Positions 16,122 through 22,047 of a DNA stretch of 24,048 bases are shown piece after piece. A program made the position numbers and the translations under genes. Position 1 is the first letter of the stretch. Each line of letters starts with the position of its first letter. Origin of the DNA: Flavobacteriaceae bacterium UBA4439 (GTDB lineage: Bacteria > Bacteroidota > Bacteroidia > Flavobacteriales > Flavobacteriaceae); contig DGPN01000019.1 of assembly GCA_002390455.1 (NCBI GenBank), positions 1,021-25,068 of the forward strand, read 5' to 3'. The notes under the pieces were generated by a model. The model made no database searches. It had not been told where the DNA came from and was given only the letters and a program-made list of their open reading frames with translations.

Positions 16122-17036
16122 CTATATATCAATACTCAATCCCAGCCCAAACAATTCCCTAATTTGCAGTCGACTAATAAGATCGTCATCGTATTGTAGG
16201 TGAATAACCAAGTTACTTGATATTTTATCGTTCACTTTGAGTCTAATGTTGGCATTCCATTCAAAATCAATATTTTCAATCTTATTGAGATAGTTTACAT
16301 ACACATTGAATTTGTTGACCATGGTAATGTTTTCCATCAAAGTAGATTGAATAAGTCCAGAGAGCGAAGCTCCTACAGATACAATACTTGTCGCTCCTCT
16401 TTCCACCCCAAAATATTTTTCTCCAGGAGAGAGGTTTTGGGTGTAGTCTTTACTGACAAAAATTCCTCTGGCAGCCAAAGGAGCAATATTAAACCAAGCC
16501 ATTTCTCCTTCTTTGTAATACCAACCCAGTCCTAACTGAATGATGGCCGGAGATAAGATTCTGGAGATTTTTTCTTTTTGATCCTCTCCATCTGCTTTGA
16601 AGTATCGGAAGCCAGGGAGTAATTGGGTTCTAAAATTAAAGTAGGCGGAATAGTTCCAATAGGTGTTTACTTTTTTACTCAAGACGGAATTAATTTCAAT
16701 TCGGTCATCCGCTTTTTTAAAAAAGGAATTTCCTGAAAGATAGGTAGTCCCTATTGAAAGCATTAGATTATTGTCCCAAATCACCCCTCCTTCTCCTTGA
16801 TAATTTATATTGTAGTCAACACTGAAGAGTCCAGTCATGGAATTTTCTCCTCCTGAGACCCAATTTTCAAAATAGGCTTGATTGAAATTAAATTGGGTTA
16901 AACCGAAGAATTTGAATTTGTTTTTTTCCTCAACATCGGTCTTTAGGGTATCTACTTCCTGACCATCAGAAGGTTGTTGGGCTTCCAAATGGGAGATAAA
17001 CAACAAGGCCATTAAAAAATAAATAAAATGCTTCAT
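16122..17036 (-). CDS. DUF3078 family exported protein
   Basis: This 304-residue protein has a signal peptide (about 1-19, cleavage after LEA). It then has a repeated pattern of amphipathic beta strands, such as FGLTQFNFNQAYFENWVSGGENSMTG near residues 44-69 and a final LFGLGLSIDI, as in outer-membrane beta-barrel proteins. The NQAYFENWVSGGENS segment is the hallmark of DUF3078, a Bacteroidota family of unknown function. The start ATG is directly followed by the signal peptide. It shows no tie to polysaccharide use, and an 83-bp gap separates it from the sulfatase downstream. It is probably an ordinary resident gene beside the catabolic block. Confidence 0.85.
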   Translation of the reverse strand: MKHFIYFLMALLFISHLEAQQPSDGQEVDTLKTDVEEKNKFKFFGLTQFNFNQAYFENWVSGGENSMTGLFSVDYNINYQGEGGVIWDNNLMLSIGTTYLSGNSFFKKADDRIEINSVLSKKVNTYWNYSAYFNFRTQLLPGFRYFKADGEDQKEKISRILSPAIIQLGLGWYYKEGEMAWFNIAPLAARGIFVSKDYTQNLSPGEKYFGVERGATSIVSVGASLSGLIQSTLMENITMVNKFNVYVNYLNKIENIDFEWNANIRLKVNDKISSNLVIHLQYDDDLISRLQIRELFGLGLSIDI

Positions 17037-17347
17037 GCGCTAGGGTAATATAATTTGGCTACTAATTTAATATTATCGCAATTGAATACGATTCAAATGG
17101 GTCTTATAAATTTCAAAATAACACAATTTAAACCCATAAGTTTTTTTATAACTTTATGATGAATTAAATGAAGATGATATATGTTGGCGGTTTTTTTCGC
17201 TTTCTTCTGGAAAAGGAGACCTTAATGGTTTGGATGCTTTTGACTTTTGCTTATGCACCCCAAGCTCGCTTTAGTGATGATTAGGTTGATTCCTATGAGC
17301 AAAGAAATTAAAAAAATAAGTCTTCCTAATTTTTTAAATATATAATT
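17037..17347. other. 311-bp spacer without a convincing gene
   Basis: This AT-rich spacer separates the divergent DUF3078 gene (minus) from the small exported-protein gene (plus), so promoters for both are expected here. No good match to the TTTG/TAnnTTTG pair was found for either. A 38-codon open frame (17168-17284, plus) starts ATGAAGATG and contains a short hydrophobic stretch. It has no recognisable family and no ribosome-binding context, so I do not call it a gene. Confidence 0.6.
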
Positions 17348-17689
17348 ATGAAAGGATTATCTATCGTATTGTTTTTCTTAACGACCGTTTCAACCTATTC
17401 CCAAGAGTGGATCATTGTAGATATTTTGGAGCAATCCAAAAAAGAGTTGGTTTACAAAATCGATAATGGAGAAGAGGTAAAAAAGAAAACGGTAAAAAAC
17501 CCCTCTATCGTCAAGTTGATTATGGATTTTCAATCGGAGGGTTTTCAATTAAAATCGGTTACCCAGGGAATCGAATTGGATTTGAATGGGACTTTACCAA
17601 TGATCAATAATCGGAATAATAATTTTGGAGTGTCCAATTTGAATCTTTCCAACAACAATCGAGTTATGCTTTGGTTTGAAAAAAAGTAG
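17348..17689 (+). CDS. Small exported protein of unknown function
   Basis: This 113-residue protein has a clear signal peptide (MKGLSIVLFFLTTVSTYSQ, cleavage near residue 19). The mature part has three sections: a short strand-like beginning, a Lys/Glu-rich middle, and an Asn-rich stretch (about residues 85-105, NNRNNNFGVSNLNLSNNN) before a LWFEKK end. I do not recognise a family. The signal peptide and an ATG start support a real gene. It is isolated: plus strand, with divergent and convergent neighbours. A hairpin just after the stop may end its transcript. Confidence 0.65.
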   Translation: MKGLSIVLFFLTTVSTYSQEWIIVDILEQSKKELVYKIDNGEEVKKKTVKNPSIVKLIMDFQSEGFQLKSVTQGIELDLNGTLPMINNRNNNFGVSNLNLSNNNRVMLWFEKK

Positions 17690-17708
17690 TTCAAACAAAT
17701 ATGTATTG

Positions 17709-17746
17709 AAAAAGAGCTGTTAGGTCAAATACTTTTAGTTCTTTTT
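17709..17746 (+). terminator. Possible terminator hairpin between convergent genes
   Basis: AAAAAGAGCT (17709-17718) can pair with AGTTCTTTTT (17737-17746) to give ten base pairs with one G-U, around an 18-base loop, ending in a T run. It begins 20 bases after the stop of the small exported-protein gene and overlaps the last codons of the convergent membrane-protein gene, so it could act in both directions. The stem is AT-rich and weak. Confidence 0.35.
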
Positions 17747-18313
17747 TGTGATGATTGAATTGTTTTTTAAAACCATTTGGGTGCCAAAAATCAATAAAAC
17801 AAAAACAAGAACAATTAAGGCGATATAATGGAAAGCCTCAGGCTCTGCGCCTATGAATTGACCACGAACCCGCGAAATATATGTCATAATCATCACAAAA
17901 CCCACATAGTAGAAATAGGTCAAGTGAAATGCTTTTCGATTTATTTTTTCAATCAGAAAGGGATAAACAACAATCATTAAATAGGCAATAAAACCCCCTG
18001 CCAATCTTGTAGGGACAATGGGAACTTGATTTAAGTGGATCGAATAGGCCAAAAAGAAAAAATGGATGACATGCATTACTGCAAATACTCCAAGGGCTTT
18101 TTGGGTAATTTCAAGAGATTTTTTGTTGAGGTAGGCCGAACGGAATAGATAAAAACACAAAAGATAAATTCCAAGGGAAAGTCGCCCAGAATATCTTGCT
18201 GCATACTTGAAAACTTCATTGATGTCTGGTTCCATATTGTAGAAGTAAAGGAATAGTACAACTTCCAAAAGCACCCCCAATACATATCCTCTTTTTAGTA
18301 AAATAGATTCCAT
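17735..18313 (-). CDS. Six-helix integral membrane protein, possibly ferric-reductase-like
   Basis: This 192-residue protein has about six hydrophobic helices (roughly 11-26, 42-59, 72-93, 103-120, 130-147 and 160-180). The helix pattern and the segments ARYSGRLSLGIYLL and ALGVFAVMHVIHFF recall the transmembrane domain of ferric reductases and MsrQ/YedZ-type haem b proteins. His81, His84 and His130 lie in or next to helices and could bind haem. The resemblance is weak and no flavin or NAD domain is present, so this stays tentative. It lies between unrelated genes, 55 bp downstream of the CotH-like gene and on the same strand, and converges on the small exported-protein gene. Confidence 0.7.
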   Translation of the reverse strand: MESILLKRGYVLGVLLEVVLFLYFYNMEPDINEVFKYAARYSGRLSLGIYLLCFYLFRSAYLNKKSLEITQKALGVFAVMHVIHFFFLAYSIHLNQVPIVPTRLAGGFIAYLMIVVYPFLIEKINRKAFHLTYFYYVGFVMIMTYISRVRGQFIGAEPEAFHYIALIVLVFVLLIFGTQMVLKNNSIITKKN

Positions 18314-18368
18314 AATCGGCTAGAATATATAAAATACACTAGTTTTTTCAATAAATTAATCAGCTTTT

Positions 18369-19397
18369 TTATCGGGCTTGGGAGACAATCAGACGCTTAA
18401 AAAGTTTATCACTTTCCAAAATTCTGTAAAAATCCTTTAGGTAATCCAACATGGCGTCAAATTCATATCGGTAGTCAAAGTCGGTTTGGAAGCTGTTTAC
18501 CAGAGTAAAAATATCTTCCTTCGATGCTTTGAAATGATTTCTGACCTCTTCAAAAAGTGCCCTATCCCTATTAAAACCGATATATTTTCTTTTTTCAGTT
18601 TGATAGCCCAATCGGTTGATGACCCCTTTTCCATAACTTGGGTTTACCCAACCGGTCAAGTCGAAGTCGTAGGGAATGGGGATGATCTTTTTTTCGTAAT
18701 AAAGTAATTTCCCATTGTGTTGCTGAGAGGACGAAAAATCAGTATTTCCAATCAAATAATTAAAGAAAGATAAGTTTACCGAATTGAAATGATCCATTGC
18801 CATGGAGGGGATTTTTCGCTTTACGATTTTACCGTCAAACCTTTTGGCAAGCTTATCATCGTCTTCAATCAGAAACCCGTTTAGGTTATATTTTTTTTCC
18901 TCTTTATGGGTTTTGTCGTTCAAATCGACTTCCAATCTTCTGGTCTTAAAATAATAAGGGGAGACGATCTCATAAATTTTATAGGCAATAAATTCTTTGA
19001 TGATGTTGTCGTTGTTATCCTTTTCATTTTTACAGGGTAAGACCATTTTCAAAGAAGTGTTTCCGCTAAAAATAGTTTCAGCAGCAGCACTCTTTTTGAC
19101 CTTCATTTTGATGGGAGTGAAGAAACAATTTTTTCTTCTAAAATTCCCTCTAGCTCTCAGTGAAACTGGAATTTCTTTGAATTCGTTTTTTTCAAAAAAG
19201 ACAAGCGAGCTTTGAATGAAAGTAGAGTCATTGGTTTTGAGGTTCAAGTCCTTATTCGAATAGCTCAATTGAACCTTGAGCGGTGTTTGATTGGAAAAAA
19301 GGGTGTCCGATTTTACAAGCTTTTGGCCGTAAAGCTCAGTAGAAATTCCAAGCAATACAAGTGTTGTGAACAGCCAAGATTTCTTTTTTGTATGCAT
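18369..19397 (-). CDS. CotH-kinase-like exported protein
   Basis: This is a 342-residue protein from the ATG at 19395-19397; a TTG one codon earlier adds nothing. It has an N-terminal signal peptide (about 1-24, ending ELYG). Motifs are RARGNFR (81-87), KEFIAYKIYEIVSP (134-147), FFNYLIGNTDFS (211-222), HN (227-228) and PIPYDFDLTGW (240-250). The order R-x-R-G-N, then N-x-x-x-x-N-x-D, then HN, then DFD is what I expect of spore-coat CotH-type atypical protein kinases, where Asp residues bind metal. Distant homologues are common as exported proteins in Bacteroidota, with unknown targets. It sits in the unrelated middle block, 115 bp downstream of the small membrane-protein gene. The family assignment is by motif resemblance only. 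Confidence 0.72.
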   Translation of the reverse strand: MHTKKKSWLFTTLVLLGISTELYGQKLVKSDTLFSNQTPLKVQLSYSNKDLNLKTNDSTFIQSSLVFFEKNEFKEIPVSLRARGNFRRKNCFFTPIKMKVKKSAAAETIFSGNTSLKMVLPCKNEKDNNDNIIKEFIAYKIYEIVSPYYFKTRRLEVDLNDKTHKEEKKYNLNGFLIEDDDKLAKRFDGKIVKRKIPSMAMDHFNSVNLSFFNYLIGNTDFSSSQQHNGKLLYYEKKIIPIPYDFDLTGWVNPSYGKGVINRLGYQTEKRKYIGFNRDRALFEEVRNHFKASKEDIFTLVNSFQTDFDYRYEFDAMLDYLKDFYRILESDKLFKRLIVSQAR

Positions 19398-19512
19398 CAA
19401 ATGTTATTACAAAGTTGCGAAAATACACTGTTGATTTGAGAATCATCTAATAATATGACAACCCTATTCTATCCCCTAAAGAGGTCTCATTAAGGATTAA
19501 ATCAAAGACTTT

Positions 19513-19938
19513 TTAGTCCTTTGAGAGCTTCATCCAAGTTCCTGCAATAATCATTAGAGCGAAGGTGATCAAGAAAATATTTGCAGCGGTTTCTGGCATA
19601 AAAGCGGGAGGCCATCCATCCGCAACAGAATATCCCGTAAACTCAATAAAACTATTGGTTACGGTGGACAATTCAACGCCACTTTCTTTTAATTCAGATA
19701 AGCGATAAGATTGAGCAAGTTGTGCGTTTCTTAAATATGAAAAAACGGAATATCCATAAAAAGTAGTACACAGCCCAAAAACGGAAACCAATATTTTTCC
19801 AAGAATATTTGAGTTCTGCTCTCTTTGAAAACGGACAAGTCTAAAGGTTATAAAAACCAAGCCTGTAAACGTTAGCATATAAACTGCATTGGCAACAAAA
19901 GACAGCTGGAAGTGGTTTAAAATGTCTAATTCATTCAT
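19513..19938 (-). CDS. Small integral membrane protein of unknown function
   Basis: The 141-residue product has about three hydrophobic helices (roughly 13-32, 47-66 and 118-135). Between the second and third is a polar stretch with GVELSTVTNSFIEFTGYSVADGWPPAF. No family is recognised. The ATG start at 19936-19938 is preceded within 5 bp by a perfect 11-bp inverted repeat, so its expression may be controlled by a dimeric repressor or activator. It lies downstream of the ECF sigma gene on the same strand, but a likely terminator and 130 bp separate them. Confidence 0.7.
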   Translation of the reverse strand: MNELDILNHFQLSFVANAVYMLTFTGLVFITFRLVRFQREQNSNILGKILVSVFGLCTTFYGYSVFSYLRNAQLAQSYRLSELKESGVELSTVTNSFIEFTGYSVADGWPPAFMPETAANIFLITFALMIIAGTWMKLSKD

Positions 19939-19943
19939 AATGA

Positions 19944-19968
19944 TATATTTATAGTTACTATAAATATA
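19944..19968. promoter_or_regulatory. Perfect 11-bp inverted repeat, operator-like
   Basis: TATATTTATAG (19944-19954) and CTATAAATATA (19958-19968) are perfect reverse complements around TTA. TATAGTTA also occurs twice as a direct repeat (19950-19957 and 19965-19972). The dyad lies immediately upstream of the membrane-protein gene, where a dimeric regulator or the core promoter would sit. It contains only two G/C positions per strand, so it is a poor terminator. Confidence 0.45.
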
Positions 19969-20030
19969 GTTAATAATAATAATTATTAAAATTTAAATTG
20001 ATTTGATTGTATTTTGCCCAAGAGCAATTT

Positions 20031-20063
20031 AAACCGCCTGATATAAATCGATCAGTACGGTTT
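20031..20063 (-). terminator. Likely terminator of the ECF sigma gene
   Basis: AAACCG (20031-20036) pairs with CGGTTT (20058-20063), and CTGAT (20038-20042) with ATCAG (20051-20055). This gives an 11-bp stem with a 1-by-2 internal bulge and an 8-base loop. It begins 5 bases after the sigma gene stop. The following T tract on the minus strand is short. It also separates the sigma gene from the membrane-protein gene. Confidence 0.5.
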
Positions 20064-20068
20064 TATTC

Positions 20069-20683
20069 TTATAGATTAAAAATGGATTTTTTGGAAATTT
20101 TATTTGGGTCAGTAAATAACAGAAGTATTAGTGTATTAAATTTTTCTTTCATTTTTTTTCTCAGTATTGAAAAAGCTTTAATCATATTATTTTCAACTGT
20201 TTTTGTCGAGATTTCTAAATAGTCAGCAATTTCAATATATGTCAATCCTTCTTTTTTACTAAGTAAAAAAGTTTCCTTACATCTTGGAGAGAGTTTTTCA
20301 ATTTCACTATATAAAAATTCAATTTTCTGATTGGTTAAACTTTCATCTTCATTAAATACCAATTCATTTATAGCTTCAAAATATTCCTTTTCAAACACCA
20401 ACATTCTACCCGTTTTCCTAATCTGATTCAGAAATTCATTATATACAGACTTATAGAGATAATTTTTAAAATTTTTAATATCTGGTAACATTTCCCTTTT
20501 CTCCCAAAGGTTAATCATTATGTTCTGAACAATATCCTTGGCTCCATCTTGGTCATCTGACAAACTATATGCATAAAAACATAAAGGTTTGTGATACTGA
20601 TGCATTAAAAAATTTAAAGCTTGCTCATTCCCTTTCTTGAATTCTTTTAATAAAATTTCATGACTTGAAAAGTCTACTCCCAT
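20069..20683 (-). CDS. ECF-type RNA polymerase sigma factor
   Basis: This 204-residue protein belongs to the sigma-70 extracytoplasmic-function group. Region 2 spans about 22-65, with the core-binding and -10 recognition helix AKDIVQNIMINLWEKRE. Region 4 spans about 130-172, with LSPRCKETFLLSKKEGLTYIEIADYLEISTKTVENNM, a helix-turn-helix typical of the FecI-like sigma factors that control SusC-type transporters. The start ATG is at 20681-20683. It diverges from the FecR-type gene across 90 bp. By family knowledge the FecR protein holds it at the membrane until the STN domain of the receptor signals. It then transcribes the receptor operon, here probably the susC-like gene to the right. Head-to-head placement differs from the usual sigma-then-FecR order. 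Confidence 0.93.
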   Translation of the reverse strand: MGVDFSSHEILLKEFKKGNEQALNFLMHQYHKPLCFYAYSLSDDQDGAKDIVQNIMINLWEKREMLPDIKNFKNYLYKSVYNEFLNQIRKTGRMLVFEKEYFEAINELVFNEDESLTNQKIEFLYSEIEKLSPRCKETFLLSKKEGLTYIEIADYLEISTKTVENNMIKAFSILRKKMKEKFNTLILLLFTDPNKISKKSIFNL

Positions 20684-20694
20684 ACTTAAACAAT

Positions 20695-20725
20695 TTTGAC
20701 CTAAAAAAAAATAAATATAGTTTTT
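20695..20725 (+). promoter_or_regulatory. Weak candidate promoter for the FecR-type gene
   Basis: TTTG (20695-20698) is followed after 19 bp by TAGTTTTT (20718-20725), 7 of 8 matches to the TAnnTTTG box. The -7 box overlaps the right arm of the inverted repeat at 20700-20730. The tract is A/T-rich, so a chance match is quite possible. Confidence 0.25.
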
Positions 20726-20730
20726 TTAGG
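20700..20730. promoter_or_regulatory. Perfect 10-bp inverted repeat in the sigma/FecR divergent spacer
   Basis: CCTAAAAAAA (20700-20709) and TTTTTTTAGG (20721-20730) are exact reverse complements around an 11-bp centre. The repeat lies in the middle of the 90-bp spacer between the two divergent start codons. It could be an operator shared by both genes or a hairpin in the leader of either transcript. Confidence 0.45.
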
Positions 20731-20773
20731 GGTATTGTGATTTAAATGTTTCTTAAAGGTAAATAAAGTTGGA

Positions 20774-21937
20774 GTGAATAAAAAAATTGAGAATACAATT
20801 ATAAAATACTTTTCTAAATCAGCTTCTATATCTGAGTTGGAAGAACTTTCCAGATGGCTGAATGAAGAGGGCAATGCTGTTTTGTTTAGAGAATTCGTAA
20901 AGATCAATTATGTGATGGCGTATGGTTTAATTGATTTTGATACCGAAGAGGAGAAACAAAAAATACATGCAATAATCAGCAGAAGGAAATCTAATACAGT
21001 AAAAACCAGATATATTACTCTATACAAATATGCTGCTGTTGCGGTATTAATCATAGGTTCAACTTATCTGTTGAGAAACATTTTTTTAGACAACGCTTTT
21101 GAAAAAACGCCTGTCCTAGTCAATACTAATATTGAACCAGGTACTGACAAAGCCACGCTGACTTTGGGAGATGGTACTCATGTATTATTGGAGAAGGGAC
21201 AAGATTTAAAAACGAAGAATGCAAATAGTAATGGAGAAGAAATTGTCTATGAAGCGAAAAAAATAAATCCAGATGAAGCGGTTTACAATTATCTAACCAT
21301 TCCAAGAGGGGGGCAATACCGTATTGTACTATCTGACAAAACAGAAGTTTGGTTAAATTCAGAATCCCAGTTAAAATATCCAGTAACTTTTATAGAAGGT
21401 AAAACCCGTCTAGTTGAGCTTGTATATGGTGAAGCCTACTTCAACGTTTCTCCTAGTATAGAGAACAAAGGGGCAGAATTTAAGGTAGTCAATCAATCTC
21501 AAGTTATTGAAGTGCTGGGAACAGAATTCAATTTGAAAGCTTATAAGGATGAAGATCAAATATATACGACCTTGGTAGAGGGGGAAGTAGCCATTTATAT
21601 AAATGGCGAGAAACAAAATTTACTCCCAGCTCAACAGGCCAAATGGATTCCCGACACTAATTCATTTACTATTGATAGTGATGTTAACGTTTACAACGAG
21701 ATTTCTTGGAAAAATGGTGTTTTTAGTTTTGATGGAAAATCCTTAAAAGAGATCATGAAAATTGTTTCCCGCTGGTATGACATAGAGGTTTTTTTCTTAG
21801 ACAAAAAAGTGGAAACAACAAGATTCGTTGGAGTCATTAGGAAAAACAGAAAATTAGAAGACATTCTTATCAATATAAAAAACTTTGGAATTATAAAAGA
21901 TTATGAAATAAATGACAAAAGAGTGATTCTAAAATAG
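20774..21937 (+). CDS. FecR-type anti-sigma factor
   Basis: This 387-residue inner-membrane regulator has four parts: an N-terminal cytoplasmic sigma-binding part (about 1-75), one membrane segment (about 83-101, YKYAAVAVLIIGSTYLL), a periplasmic FecR domain (about 165-290, with YLTIPRGGQYRIVLSDKTEVWLN and VEVLGTEFNLKAY-like strands), and a C-terminal DUF4974-type domain (about 313-387, FDGKSLKEIMKIVSRWYDIEV). The start is a GTG at 20774-20776, the only initiation codon between an upstream in-frame stop and the conserved N-terminus. In the known scheme it binds the STN domain of the TonB-dependent receptor and releases the ECF sigma factor when substrate is present. The susC-like gene follows after 110 bp. 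Confidence 0.93.
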   Translation: MNKKIENTIIKYFSKSASISELEELSRWLNEEGNAVLFREFVKINYVMAYGLIDFDTEEEKQKIHAIISRRKSNTVKTRYITLYKYAAVAVLIIGSTYLLRNIFLDNAFEKTPVLVNTNIEPGTDKATLTLGDGTHVLLEKGQDLKTKNANSNGEEIVYEAKKINPDEAVYNYLTIPRGGQYRIVLSDKTEVWLNSESQLKYPVTFIEGKTRLVELVYGEAYFNVSPSIENKGAEFKVVNQSQVIEVLGTEFNLKAYKDEDQIYTTLVEGEVAIYINGEKQNLLPAQQAKWIPDTNSFTIDSDVNVYNEISWKNGVFSFDGKSLKEIMKIVSRWYDIEVFFLDKKVETTRFVGVIRKNRKLEDILINIKNFGIIKDYEINDKRVILK

Positions 21938-21962
21938 AAACACTTTATTAAAAAAAAGGGAA

Positions 21963-21999
21963 CGAAGTTTTTGAACATTTTGAGCTGTCTTGAACTTCG
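21963..21999. promoter_or_regulatory. Inverted repeat upstream of susC-like gene
   Basis: CGAAGTT (21963-21969) and AACTTCG (21993-21999) are perfect reverse complements 23 bp apart. TTGAAC also occurs twice as a direct repeat (21971-21976 and 21990-21995). No T run follows, so a FecR terminator is unlikely. Its place before the susC promoter region fits a control site or leader hairpin. Confidence 0.35.
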
Positions 22000-22011
22000 C
22001 CCCTAATTATG
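21980..22011 (+). promoter_or_regulatory. Candidate promoter for the susC-like gene
   Basis: TTG (21980-21982), within TTTTG, is followed after 21 bp by TAATTATG (22004-22011), 7 of 8 matches to the Bacteroidota -7 box TAnnTTTG. Transcription would start about 30 bases before the ATG at 22048. If the gene depends on the ECF sigma factor, the true boxes may differ. Confidence 0.3.
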
Positions 22012-22047
22012 TATCAATTAAATGTTTAACTAATACCAAACAAATTT

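Noticed and set aside
17168..17284. 38-codon open frame in the 311-bp spacer
   Set aside because: Short, no family, no clear ribosome-binding context; it can arise by chance.
17674..17696. GTTTGAA/TTCAAAC hairpin over the stop of the small exported-protein gene
   Set aside because: Not followed by a T tract; the hairpin at 17709-17746 is a better terminator candidate.
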